DNA of 64,000 nt, from the NCBI GenBank assembly GCA_009809945.1, contig WTPW01001078.1:138285-202284 (forward strand). Direction: 5' to 3'. The notes under the pieces were generated by a model. The model saw only the letters and a list, made by a program, of their open reading frames with translations. It was not told where the DNA came from and did not search any database. This stretch comes from Gigaspora margarita (Eukaryota > Glomeromycota > Glomeromycetes > Diversisporales > Gigasporaceae). Below are positions 21,791 through 32,190 of the stretch, piece by piece. The position numbers and the translations under genes were made by a program. Each line of letters begins with the position of its first letter. The first letter of the stretch is position 1.

Positions 21791-23346
21791 TTTTATACTA
21801 ATAAATTGATATGTTCCTGTCTAAATAGATTGTGGGTTCTAGTTCATATGAGAACAAAGAATAAATAGACGCAACTATGTACTAGCAAAACTTAAAATTA
21901 TTTATTTGAATAAAAATTTTATTTAATTGTAGCCTCCATCAATTCTAAGTGATTGGTATATGTAAAATTTACTAGAAAAGTATTACTGACACATCGCGGT
22001 TGATGCGTTAGTTGTACTTTCCCTAAGACCCCAGCATCACCAACTAAAACATTTTGCTACTAGTGTTAGATTAGGGTTTGGGAATTTTAATTTGATCAGA
22101 TAGCGAGGGTGGTTGTTGGCCCAGCCCATATAACTCGTCACTTCCAGAAATGAATGTCTATCGTTGTCATGGTGACCACACCTCACGATTCATTTCCTGT
22201 CTTAAAGGAGATGATATTAATAATAAGAAAAGGATACAATTATCACGCATGAGATCAGTAATATCAGACTCTTCAACAGTTGGCTCAAAAATGGTCGGCT
22301 AGTCAATATCAACAAAACTAATGTGAATTTTTTTATAAATTGCTCTGGCTCGAATTAGTGATCAATAGCCAAAAATCTATACACTATGTACAATATTCGG
22401 CACCAATTATCTATCATTATAAAAAAAAAAATATTAGCAAAAATTGCAAAATATCTGAAAACTTATAATAAATATATTATATCTTTTTTAAGTTATAATT
22501 CTATGAAAAATAAAGTTCTTGAGTGAGATTAAAAAATGTATACCGGTATATATTTCTTTATAATGATAGTACCCATGAATTGTCGCTTACAAGACCTGGG
22601 CATGTTATATTCCACCACTATATAGTAAGCCCGCATACATACTAAGTGGTTAGGAAATAGTTACATTACTTTGTTGTAGAAGGAAAGCACTCTTGCATAT
22701 TGTCTATATAGGCAAATCATTTACCTTATGCGGAGGTGAGGAATCGGTAGGTCCCGCCTACTAGCATTTAGTCCTCGTGAAGCAATTTATATGCAAAAAA
22801 AATTTTAAGTGCATTTTGTATTTATAGTAGACAGTTTAACTATATCACATGTTCTAAATTTTATTGGTAGAAACAGTGCGTCAACTAGCTGACTCACCCT
22901 GCATATCGTGTAACCATAATTTTGAGGGTGCATCAAAACAAACAAAAAAAAATCAAATCGGTGGATATGATTCTAACTTTATGCACTAAGTAAACTTGTT
23001 CAGCACCTAAAAATACATCAGATCGGCAAAGCTATTTTTATTTTGTTTAAAATTTAGAGAATAGATGCATAATATTGGATTTTTGATCAAAAAAGTCAAA
23101 TTTAAGCAACTTTTTTTCAAATTTCAAGTATAATAAAAACAATTCTGCTGATTTAATATATTTTTAGGTTCTGAAAAAGTTTACTTAGTTCATGAAGTTA
23201 GAGTTAATTAGTAAAATTTTGTGATTCATAAGATTTTATAAAATTTTATTAATAAAATTCTATAAAATCTTATAATATACAACACTTTACTAATTAATTC
23301 TATTTTAATGCACTAATTAAACTTGAACAAAACCTATATATATGTT

Positions 23347-23518
23347 GTAGCCCAGATGCAATTTTGCCCAGTTGTCAATTGGGCTAGCCCAGATGTCAAT
23401 TTTTATAGCCAAAAATGAAAATTTGCCTAAACTGATCTCTAACTTTACTTTAATTTTACCCTAACCCTAATTTAATTTGGCCTGATTGACATCTGGGCAG
23501 GATTGACATCTGGGCTAC
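23347..23518. mobile_element. MITE with ~26-bp TIRs (GTAGCCCAGATG)
   Basis: Ends GTAGCCCAGATGCAATTTTG and ACATCTGGGCTAC are inverted, with CTGGGC(A/T) repeated internally on both sides (GCCCAGATGTCAA at 23388, TTGACATCTGGGCAGG at 23487). 172 bp, noncoding, nested within the larger inverted-repeat element. Confidence 0.7.
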
Positions 23519-24281
23519 GACATATACATCAAACCAGCAGTATTATTTTTATTTTACTTGTAATTTGGAAAATAGATGCATAATTTTGGTTTTTTGATCA
23601 AAAAAGTTAAATTTAAGCATCCTTTTTTCAAATAACAAGTAAAATAAAAACAACACTGCTGATTTAATGTATTTTTAGGTGCTAAAAAAGTTTACTTAGT
23701 GCATATAGTTAGAATTAATTAGTAAAATTTTGTGAATCATAAAGATTTTATAGAATTTTATTAATAAAATTCTATAAAATCTTACAAATCACAATATTTT
23801 ACTAATTAATTCTAACTACATGCACTAAGTAAACTTGTCAACAACTAAAAATATATTAAAACAGTAGTGTTGCTTTTCTTTTACTTGTAATTTGGAGAAA
23901 AGTTGCTTAAATTTGACTTTTTGATCAAAAATCTAATATTATGCATCTATTCTCTAAATTTCAAACAAAATAAAAATAACTTTGCTGATCTGATATATTT
24001 TTACTGGACTTATAATTGAGTCTGAGTCTGGTTTGAAGTCTGAAATTAGTAAAATTTGGAGTTTGAGTCTGGTCCGATCCCGAACCAGACCCAGACTGGA
24101 CTAACCCGAACTGGACCTAGGAACACTATTAAAAATCATAAGAAAATTTAAAAATCCTAAAAAAATTAATAGAGCATAAATAAATTAAATCGAAATATAT
24201 AAGAAATAATTATAAAAAAAGTAAAATCAAAATAAAAGAAAAATTAAAAATCATAAAAAAAAATTAAAAATCATAATAAAA

Positions 24282-24515
24282 AATGCACTATGCACCATGT
24301 GCACCTCTATAAATAATAATAATTGGAATTAGGATTAGAATTAGAGTTAGAGTTAGAAGGTTAGAAGATTAAAATTGGAGTTAGAATTAGTATTAAAATT
24401 TAAAATAATATCACGAGAGGAGCATTTTTCATTAAAAGTGCAATAGGGATTATCTTAGTAAAATTTTGAAAAGCATAAAAGGGGTGCACCATAGTGCACA
24501 ATGCACCATTTTTTA
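24282..24515. mobile_element. MITE, TGCACTATGCACC family
   Basis: The left end TGCACTATGCACCATGTGCA and right end TGCACCATAGTGCACAATGC are imperfectly inverted, each followed outward by AT-rich sequence (right: ATTTTTTAAAACCCA). The interior has GAATTAGAGTTAGAGTTAGA simple repeats. A solo end of the same type (GGTGCACTATGGTACA ... TTTTAAAACCCA) is at 3285-3345. Confidence 0.6.
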
Positions 24516-24823
24516 AAACCCATAAAAAATTAAAAATCGAAAAAAAAGAAAACTAAATAATCATAATAAAGGAAAGATAAAAATCATAAAATAAATAAAA
24601 AATTATAAATGAATAAAAAAATCAAATTATTAGGGGACTTCCAGAAATTATGTAATTTTTTGGTAAGTGGGTGGGGTCCCAAAAATATAAGGTTACAGTT
24701 ATAATTCTGGTCAAATTTTTATAATTCTGGCCAAAAGTATAACTCTTAGTTTGTAAAGGCTTGCAGACAAATTTGCCTGCATAATTACTATAAATATATT
24801 TCTAATCTACTTTTTTAATCATT

Positions 24824-24980
24824 TAAAGGTAGGGTCTTGTTTTTTGTTACACAAACCAAAATTAGCAATTGGTGCATTTTAATTGGTTAAAAACATATAA
24901 ACAATCCCTGTTTTAACCAATTAGATTGCACTAATTGCTAATTTTGGTTTGTGTAACAATAAAAAAGACCCTACCCTTAA
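24824..24980. mobile_element. Foldback MITE with ~68-bp arms
   Basis: AAGGTAGGGTC(T)TG..TTGTTACACAAACC on the left pairs with GGTTTGTGTAACAA..AAGACCCTACCCTTA on the right, including the AATTAGCAATT/AATTGCTAATT core and ATTGGTTAAAA/TTTTAACCAAT. The centre is AACATATAAACAATCC. The arms are nearly identical, implying recent insertion or gene conversion. Confidence 0.8.
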
Positions 24981-26360
24981 AATATTTAAATAAAATTTGA
25001 TATAATAATATTTGAAAACAAGGATTATATTTTTGAATTATTTAATTTTATATTATAAGACAAAAAGTTTATGTTGCTTAAAAGCTAAAAATATTGAATT
25101 TTAAAGAAATTTTTTAACCAAAAAAATAATTTACAATATCTTGGCAAATTCTTTAAACATTGGTTTTAAAAATATAGTTTCTAATACAATATTGTAGTTT
25201 ATATAAAGAATTACAACTTTTATTATTGCACTTTAAGTGATTTATTTGTAAAAATTAAGACTTGTATTAGAAGTAAAAATTTTTTTTATAGACGGAAACA
25301 TAAAATTTGAAAAAATCTAAAGAAAAATTCTATAGTAAAAGTTTCAAAACAAAAACTTTAAAGTTTTATTACATCAAAGTGTTTTAATAATTTTAAAAAA
25401 TTTTTTAAAAAGTTGATAAAACAGAACTAATATTATATTTTTTACTTAGAAATTATATAGCTAAAGTTAATATTTAAAGTTCTATTTAAAAAATTTAAAA
25501 TTTTATTTATGCAGTCAAATTTGTCTGCATAATAAATTAAGGGATAAAATTGTAAAATTATTAATAACTATTGCTCTACTGGGTCAATTTAGATGATTTA
25601 ACTACCAAAATATTCATCTTACTGAGATAATTCTAACAAGTCCAAAATTGTTAAAATCTAATCACAAGGTCTTAAGATTGTTTAACTTTTGTGTAATTTT
25701 AATAGTAATTTTTTAGAATCACTAGGTAAATTTTTTACAAAATTACTACATATCGCTGCCAGCGATCATTGCCAGTTATACAATTAGCTGATCAGCGTAT
25801 AAATATAAGTATTTTTTTTTGTACAACTCAGTACATGTTTTGTTTTTTTTTCATTACTAATTGGTTTTTTTTTAGTTTTTTAGCACCTCTTGTCGTTGGT
25901 ATTGTCCCTAATATCCTTGTAGTTGGCATTGTCGTTGGTATCGTCGTTGATGGTGTCGTAATTTCGCTAATGTTGCCAGTTATTTTTTTCACTTTTCAGG
26001 TTCATGTAGTTTTTTTTGTTGGTCGTTGTTTTCGCAGATACGTGTCATGACTTGTTTTTTTTCTTTTGCTGGTGCTGTCATTTCACTGCTGTTGCTTGCT
26101 AATTAAATTAGTTCTTTTTGTTTAGTGTCCTATTGTCGTCGATGGTGCCATCAATTTCGGTGTTATTTTTCGTTGTTGGTGTGTGTATTTCAGTGTCTTT
26201 TGTTGCTGGGTCGTCCATTTTGGTGACTCTTTTGTAGTTGGTGCCGTCCATTTCAGTGTTTCTTCTTTTCGCGCAATTCTTCGTAAGTTTTACTTTTCTT
26301 GTTGCGTTTCTTGTCTTCTGTTTCTTATATTTCGTCACTCACGAACTTTTATTTTCTCCG

Positions 26361-26540
26361 GCGGACCTTCTGGTGGGATCTGTTTACACGCAATGCATTT
26401 CCGCAACGTATGTTACTCCACGTGCATAATTTTAGAAGTGCTATAGTAAAGCGGACCTTCTGGTGGGATCTGTTTACACGCAATGCATTTCTGCAATGTA
26501 CGTTACTTCGCGTGCTTGATTTTAGAAGTGCTATGGTAGT
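26361..26540. repeat. 90-bp tandem duplication, frame-preserving
   Basis: Two adjacent 90-bp copies (26361-26450 and 26451-26540) start GCGGACCTTCTGGTGGGATC and end TTTTAGAAGTGCTAT(A/G)GTA, differing at roughly nine positions. Since 90 is a multiple of three, one plus frame (26299-26574) carries a 30-residue repeat starting RTFWWDLFTRNAF twice. The encoded 91-residue frame has no domain and the upstream sequence is TG-rich noise, so I do not call it a gene. Confidence 0.8.
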
Positions 26541-26564
26541 TTTAGTGTATTTATTAGAGTTTAT

Positions 26565-26850
26565 GTTAGAGTAGACATTAGGGTTAGGTTTAGTTAGTAT
26601 TTGTGTTTAGCGATTAGGATTAGTTAGAATAGGCGTTAGGGTTAGGTTTAGTTAGAGTAGACATTGGGGTTAGGTTTAGTTAGAGTAGCCGTTAGGGTTA
26701 GAGTAGACGTTAGGGTTAGGTTTAGTTAGAGTAGACATTGGGGTTAGGTTTAGTTAGAGTAGCCATTAGGGTTAGAGTAGACGTTAGGTTTAGAGTAGAT
26801 ATTAGGGTTAGGTTTAGTTAGTATTTGTGTTTAGCGATTAGGATTAGGGC
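26565..26850. repeat. Telomere-like degenerate TTAGGG array (interstitial)
   Basis: Units of GTTAGGGTTAGGTTTAGTTA with AGAGTAGACATT or AGAGTAGCCGTT spacers recur at least seven times. The GGGTTA core matches the TTAGGG telomere repeat of many fungi, but units are long and interrupted. It sits in the interior of a repeat patchwork, so it is an interstitial or satellite array, not a chromosome end. Confidence 0.7.
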
Positions 26851-27049
26851 TATAGGTAATATACTTGAAGTGACGCACACAAAACGTTTATTATATGGAA
26901 AGTGTATCTTAATTACATTTATTCGAATATATGCGTACACGATGTACGCGATTTATCAAAAATGATAAATTAAAAATCTTTAATTTCTATTGGTCAGCCT
27001 TTATCACATGACGCCAGCGACGATCGCTACAGGCGATAAATAGCAAATC

Positions 27050-27490
27050 TCAATTTTTTAATAATGAATAACTTTTGATCTACTGGCCTGTTTTGGATGA
27101 TTTAACTACCAAAATGTTCATTTCAGTGAGATGCCGTGTTGGCCAATATGAACATTTGGACATATTAAAAATAATATGGACAAATATGAACATAGTAATT
27201 TATGGACATGAACATATAGGTTTGGACTAGTCCATATTTTTTAAAAAATATGAACATATACCAAGTGCCAATACTGGTGAGATGATTTTAGCAAGCCCAA
27301 ATCGCTAAATTCTAATTACAGAATTTCAAAATTGATAAAGATTTGTATTATCAGACAAACAATAAAATCTTTATCGATCTTGAAACCCTGTGATTAGAAT
27401 TTAGGAATTTTGGGCTTGTTAAAACTATCTTACTGTGACGAACATTTTGGTAGTTAAATCATCCAAAATGGATGAGTAGGTCAAAAGTTA
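27050..27490. repeat. Large palindrome interrupted by a MITE
   Basis: The left arm AATAATGAATAACTTTTGATC ... ACCAAAATGTTCATTTCAGTGAG is mirrored by ACGAACATTTTGGTAGTTAA ... GGTCAAAAGTTATTCAATATT. Arms are about 140 bp (excluding the insertion) around a centre near 27350 (AAAGATTTGTATTATC). A third, single-arm copy follows at 27530-27670, another at 25562-25670 and another at 50640-50740, so this foldback unit is a dispersed family. Confidence 0.75.
27126..27284. mobile_element. hAT-type MITE nested in the palindrome
   Basis: Body 27134-27276 (143 bp) with ends CCGTGTTGGCC and GTGCCAATACTG, approximate inverted repeats. It is flanked by GTGAGATG on both sides (27126-27133, 27277-27284), an exact 8-bp target duplication. 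Removing it and one GTGAGATG restores the left arm of the surrounding palindrome, proving insertion order. Confidence 0.85.
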
Positions 27491-28274
27491 TTCAATATTA
27501 AAGAAATTTACTTAGTGATTTTAAAAAATTACTATTAAAAAAAATTATACAAATGTTGAATGATTTTGGGATCCTGTGATTAGATTTTAACAATTTTGGG
27601 CTTGTTAGAATCATCTCAGTGAGACGAACATTTCGGTAGTTAAATCATCTAAATCAATCCAGTAGAGCAATAGTTATTATCAATTTCATAAATTGAACAT
27701 ATGAATAAATTTTAAAAATATAAAATTTGATTGGTTAATAGAGTATCAGGTGTGGGGGTGGGGTAAAATTTTGAAATTTATTAGTAACAAAATATTACAT
27801 AATTACTAGAAGCCCCTTAAAAAGAAAAAAATTATAAAAAAAAAGTTAATCATAAAAGATAAAAAAAAACTGAAAAATCGCAAACAAAATTAAAAATTGT
27901 AAAATTTGTATTAATATTACACGAGCAGCTTTTGGATCAAAAGATCTTTCTGTACTTAGTTGAGACAGCTGTATTTTGAACTACTTTTACTATAATTACT
28001 ATCAATAATTCACCTTCACTTTTGCTTTTTTTGCTTTCTGCATTGTTTGATTCTGCAGTTTTGAACTGCAGGTCTGATTTCTTGCCGAGACCTTCATTGA
28101 TAATGACTATAGCCTCGATTTCTTCTTTGGCTTGTTTGTTTTAAGCCTCCAAATCAGATATTCTATGCCTTAACTATGCAATTTCTTTACACAAACTTTT
28201 GTTTTCTATAAAAATAGGTAATAAAAATAAGGGTATTGCTATTTACACTATAGTTTTTGCTATTTGCACTAGGA

Positions 28275-28433
28275 GAGCAATTAGAAAAAACAATGGCACT
28301 TCCTTGATGACAAACTGCCCCGGAAAATTATGATTTACAGAAAGTCTAGCAAGTATTAGATGAAGGATATTTTGGCTTAGAAAAAGTGAAAAAACAAGTT
28401 TTGGAATATTTGGTTGGAAAAAAACGAGCTGGT
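28275..28433 (+). pseudogene. Fragment of a Lon-type ATP-dependent protease gene
   Basis: One frame reads EQLEKTMALP, two TGA stops, QTAPENYDLQKV, a TAG, then QVLDEGYFGLEKVKKQVLEY and LVGKKRAG. This matches the region just before the AAA+ module of Lon proteases, where family members have LPW, then a D-L-x-x-A-x-x-x-L-D-x-(D/E)-(H/Y)-(Y/F)-G-L-(E/K)-x-V-K-x-R-I-L-E-(Y/F) pattern. The first TGA sits exactly at the conserved Trp after LP, consistent with TGG to TGA. About 53 codons survive with three stops; no Walker motifs or catalytic Ser-Lys dyad are present. It cannot act as a protease. It lies within a TIR element, so it was probably captured from a host or transposon-borne Lon-like gene. 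Alignment was by eye from family knowledge. Confidence 0.65.
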
Positions 28434-29039
28434 ATAGATTTTGTATAATATTAGATCATTAATCAACCTTTTTTATTTGTACCATGGTTAGAGTTAAAAC
28501 CAAGGTGAATTTTTTAATCCGAATATAACTAGAATTAAAAAATAGAATCTGAATTAATTTTATTTAAATCCGGATATAAATATATTCAGAGTAATCTGAA
28601 TATAAATCTGTATCCGGATATAAATCTATGTCCAGATATAAATCTGTATCCGGATATAAATCTATGTCTAGATATAAATTTGTATCTGGTTAAATAGCGA
28701 TTACGTAACTTCGTTCATTGGGATTTCAGTTATATTTTGTATTAAAGACAATATATCTAATTTATTAGGGATTGTGCCCAATACAAAATATAATCAAAAC
28801 CTAATGGCAGGTTTTCCTTAAGCAGTACACATATTCGGATTACATATTATATCCAGATTATATGTTGTATTCGGATTGTATATTATATCCGGTTATATAT
28901 TATATCTGGATTGTATTATATTCGGATATAGTGGGTTCAAAAAATTGAATCTGGATTTGTTTAAAACCCAGATTAATCCGGATGTAAATATAAATCTGGA
29001 TTCATCTACTACCTCTAACCATGGTAATATATGTTGCAC

Positions 29040-29545
29040 CAATAAAAACTCCTTTTTTTTGTAGATTAATAACATATAAAAAAGATTTTTCACAATTTTC
29101 ACATAATCTTAGGCTTTTTTAATATTGTACCAATAAAAACTCATCTTTTTTTGTAGATTAACAACATGTAGGGGTGCAGTATAAGATTTTCACAATTTTT
29201 GTATAACCTTAGGACTGGTTAGAATGTTCTAGTAGGCCAGCTAATCTAATTTTATAATGTGGGCCAACTCTAATTCTAATTTTATAATGTGAGCCAACCC
29301 TTATTCTAATTTCTTAAGGCCTTAATATAATGTGAACCAGAATTTTGCAATTTTGTATAACCTTAGTCTATTTTCATATCGCATTTACATTTTTTTGTAG
29401 ATTAATAACATGTAGAGGTGCAAAATAAGATTTTCACAATTTTTGTATAACCTTAGACCATTTTAATGTTGCACCAATAAAAACTCGCCTTTTTTTGTAG
29501 ATTGACAACATGTAGGGATACAAGATAAGATCTTTTAAATATTCA
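29040..29545. repeat. Four diverged copies of a ~105-bp direct repeat
   Basis: Each unit contains CCAATAAAAACTC, TTTTTTTGTAGATTAA, AACATGTAGGGGTGCA and TTTTCACAATTTTTGTATAA CCTTAG-like text. Copies start near 29036, 29127, 29385 and 29472. Between copies two and three a GTGGGCCAACTCTAATTCTA phrase is itself duplicated (29270, 29295). It forms the right-hand core of the TIR element. Confidence 0.65.
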
Positions 29546-29818
29546 TATAACTATACCATGGTGCAAATAGAAAAGGTTGATTAATGGTCTAATATTACAC
29601 AAAACCATGGTGCAAATAGCAAAACCATGGTGTAAATAGCAATACCCTAAAACAAAAGATTAACAAAATAACAAATACAATAAGTAAGAAAGATATTTAG
29701 TATTAAGAGTAGAGTGAATATCGATCATTTTTACTAGCAATTATATTACTAATTTTTTACAATAACATTTAATTAAAATCAGATAATAATCATATGGTAT
29801 TTATATTGTGTAATCTAG

Positions 29819-30206
29819 ACAAATTTTGATTATTCTAAGAAGGATAAATTAGTCCTAAGGATGGTGATTAGCATCTGGTACGAACTCCAGGTCTAGAAAC
29901 TGGTGGCTGTACCAGTGATACAAGATGGGTTGGCAGGCAGATCAGGGACCAGAGGGTTTAAATAGGCAATGCCGGTATGCGGGTTGCAGGTATAGCACTA
30001 GTGTAGGACCCTCGGGTGGCTACTTAAATAGGCAACCAAAAGTTGCAGATGTGGCTAGTTGTACTCTCATCAATGTAACAAATGCCGGTATTCCCTTAAG
30101 TGGATACCAACAGCCCTAATATCTTGAATAAAAAAAATTCCCAGTTCCCGAAGATGGACACTTTAAAAAATAAAAAAAAAAAACAAATTTTGATTATTCT
30201 AAGAAG
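29819..30206 (+). mobile_element. Poly(A)-tailed retro-insertion with 24-bp target duplication (SINE-like)
   Basis: An insert of 340 bp (29843-30182) is flanked by ACAAATTTTGATTATTCTAA plus GAAG on both sides (29819-29842 and 30183-30206). It ends in an A-rich tail (30163-30182), the signature of target-primed reverse transcription. The body is more GC-rich than its surroundings. GGTACGAACTCC at 29878-29889 resembles a pol III B box, but no good A box is at the right distance, so a tRNA-derived head is not established. TTTAAATAGGCAA(T/C)C occurs twice inside (29957, 30025). The open frame at 29925-30119 has no domain. Confidence 0.75.
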
Positions 30207-30557
30207 AATTAATGATATATATAAGTATATTTTTTTAAAATGTAACAAATATTTAAATTTGTATTATTAGAATTAGAAGGTTTAATGTATATACTATAAA
30301 AATTTCATAAAAAAAAATTGTATTTTTAAAAACTTTTATATGTAATATATATTCAATTTTCACATAAATTTTTTTTAAATGATATATATATATATAGAAA
30401 ATAATTTACATTCACCCTATCCTTAAACAACTTATTTCAAAATTATCACAACTTTTGGTTGCCATTTCCCAACCTATAGGTTGAGAAATAGTAGCTAAAA
30501 ATTTTTATAACTGAATTCATATAAACCTGCTTTTGACTCTTCAAATGACTTTTGTCA
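30207..30557. other. AT-rich spacer
   Basis: No gene. An inverted pair CAACTTTTGGTTGCCATTTC / GAAATAGTAGCTAAAAATTTT around CCCAACCTATAGGTTGAG (30440-30510) is the only structure seen, plus a TATATATA run near 30385. Confidence 0.5.
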
Positions 30558-30989
30558 TTAAATATTTTTTTTTTCTGTGTACATACTTTCGAGTAATCGA
30601 AGTGATAGGTATTTTTGCTTTAAGTTGAATAAAGCAGAAGTTAATTCAGGTGATGAGATAATGACAAATAAAGTTGGATCACTAAAAGTTGATTTTGTAG
30701 GAGAAATAGTCAAATGAACAGGTAGTGAAGGTCTAGCAAGTGGTAAAGATCGAGCAGGAGTATATAGTAAAGATCAAATAGGAGAATGTGAAGAATGTGG
30801 TGCAGATTGAATAGATAAATTTAGAGTTGTAGAAGTGCCAGTTTGACGAAGTCCAGTTGAAGGTAAAGTTTCAGATGAAGGTAAAGGATTTTTGGTTAAA
30901 GGTTCGATTACAACAAGAGGTTCTTGTTGTTGATGTTTGGATATATCGCATTTTAAAAGTTTTCATTGTTTTTTCAATTGTTTTGGCAT
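30558..30989 (-). pseudogene. Decayed Ser/Pro/Thr-rich protein gene, 144 codons
   Basis: On minus one frame runs from ATG (30989) to TAA (30558) with only two internal stops, both TGA, at codon 9 (KKQ-stop-KLL) and in the middle (HSPI-stop-SLLYTPARS). Both fit CGA (Arg) to TGA. The peptide has PLTKNPLPSSETLPSTGLRQ and SLPLARPSLPVHLTISPTKS, then a short helical end (LTSALFNLKQKYLSLRLLES). The low-complexity Ser/Pro/Thr composition suggests a disordered regulatory protein. No family recognised, and transposon origin cannot be excluded. Confidence 0.4.
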
Positions 30990-32190
30990 TGTAAAAGAAA
31001 AAATATATTGAAAGAAATATTTGAGAAGTATAAAGAAAAAAAAATATATTGAAAAAAATATTTAAGAAGAAAAAGATAGGTTATTAACATTTAAAAGAAA
31101 AAAAATGTTTTTGGTTTAGTAGTGAAAAAAAAGTTTTTGGTTTAGTAGCAAAAAAAAATTGTTGGTCTAGTGATGAAAAAAAATAGAAGTTGCAAAAAAA
31201 AAAAATTGTAAAGAAATATCTTAACTTTTATAGATTTCATTTGATCTTTGATTTTATATGCAATTGTATTGTTTACGATTTTGTTTAAATCTTTGACATA
31301 ATTAAAACTTATGGCAAAGGAATTATACAATTATCATATTTGTGATCAATTCACATCATTTTCACATATCAAAATATCAAATGCATTATGGAGTATCAAG
31401 AACAACCCGATTTTATTATATCAAATACATTTTGCAGTAATCGATCGGGTCTATGATTAATTAAGTTCATCTTATGCAATCGATCAGATTTTATACAATC
31501 AAGTTAGATAAATCGCTAAACAATTAACAAAATTTAATTTAATCCTGTATAATAGTTCTAATGTTGTCAAATTTTTTAATTTATATACAATGAGAAATTT
31601 TTAATATGTTGAAAACAATAGTTTTTTTATAAGTGATTTAATTAATGTATTGTTTGTAAATAAGAACTAAATTATTTTAATATATTGTTCATATGTTTTG
31701 ATATTAGGGTATTTAATTGACTAATTATTATAGTTTGCAAAATGATGTACTTTTGATCAAATTTTTAGATCACTGCATACTCGATTGTTATCTAATTTGA
31801 TGTATTTTTGATCAAATTTTTAGATTGCTGCATGCTCGATTGTTAGGTTGTAAAGTGTATTTTTTTGCCGAAGATTCTGTCATTGACTATATTTATTCTT
31901 ACTAAAAAAAATTATTGCAAAGCAATTGGTCAACAATCAGGTAATTGTTTAAGCGATTGTATAGGTGCACAGTGATCTAAATTGCAATAATCAAATTATG
32001 TATTGTTAGAATTTTTTGAAAATTGATTTTGATAAAGATGTTATTTTATAATACGAATAAAAAATAATCAATATTGAATCATATAAAAATTATCAATTTT
32101 CATTTAAAAAAAGCTATTTTTTTTTGCAAATTCCATTTTTATTAATTATAAACATATCATTAAAAAAACGATCTCTTTTATTTTTATTAA
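30990..32190. other. Gene-free AT-rich stretch
   Basis: A short tandem of TTTTTGGTTTAGTAG(T/C) (31110-31170) and two copies of TTTTTGATCAAATTTTTAGAT followed by GCATACTCGATTG or GCATGCTCGATTG (31750, 31806) are the only patterns seen. This stretch probably includes the 5' end of the transposon downstream, but I cannot identify its TIR. Confidence 0.5.

Larger units (their letters stand above)
20549..24129. mobile_element. Large (~3.6 kb) composite inverted-repeat element
   Basis: The left boundary ACTAGTGTTCC and right boundary GGAACACTATT are inverted, and both are followed inward by CTGGTCTG/CAGACC-rich tracts (20570-20700, 24010-24115). Inside the right half, a unit containing TTTACTTAGTGCAT and AAAATTTTGTGATTCATAAG is repeated at least three times in alternating orientation (22965-23320, 23580-23840, 23820-24000), and the left half carries one copy at 20735-20830. 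No transposase is visible. N bases at 20922-20980 hide part of it. Nested inside are a minisatellite and a MITE. Stretches at 21950-22950 contain no recognisable gene. Confidence 0.5.
24630..27818. mobile_element. Possible 3.2-kb TIR element (AGGGG-CTTC ends)
   Basis: TTAGGGGACTTCCAGAAATT followed by ATGTAATTTTTTGGTAA at the left is mirrored on the right by ...ACATAATTACTAGAAGCCCCTTAA, matching over about 35 bp with a few differences; both sides then have a (G)GGTGGGG tract. The interior is a patchwork: a foldback MITE, TG-rich sequence (25870-26340), a 90-bp tandem duplication, telomere-like repeats and a large palindrome. No transposase seen. It could also be two solo ends of one MITE family. 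Confidence 0.45.
28230..29648. mobile_element. PIF/Harbinger-like TIR element carrying a Lon gene fragment
   Basis: Ends GGGTATTGCTATTTACACTA and TGGTGTAAATAGCAATACCC are inverted, TAA flanks both sides, and TTTTGCTATTTGCAC is repeated inside both ends. The inverted repeat resumes internally: TATAATATTAGATCATTAAT (28444) mirrors ATTAATGGTCTAATATTACA (29580). Between outer and inner parts of the left TIR lies the Lon-like segment. The core also holds (A/T)TCCGGATATAAATCTG arrays in two orientations (28560-28690, 28840-28990) and a ~105-bp tandem repeat. The element has no transposase. A solo end with the same GCACCATGGATTTTTGCTAT signature lies at 36365-36412. Confidence 0.6.

Noticed and set aside
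20549..24129. LTR retrotransposon
   Set aside because: End sequences are inverted rather than direct, with no gag/pol motifs, primer-binding site or polypurine tract recognised.
25769..26446. Possible Val/Ile-rich repeat protein in the TG-rich stretch
   Set aside because: GTTGGTATTGTCGTTG-like simple repeats explain the Val-Gly-Ile-Val pattern, and overlapping frames on both strands are equally open.
26565..26850. True telomere
   Set aside because: Units are long, degenerate and internal; no contig end or uniform TTAGGG array.
28480..29030. Separate nested MITE with CCATGGTTAGAG / CTCTAACCATGG ends
   Set aside because: The ends match, but the CCATGG words also belong to the surrounding TIR family and no target duplication was found, so it is left within the larger element.
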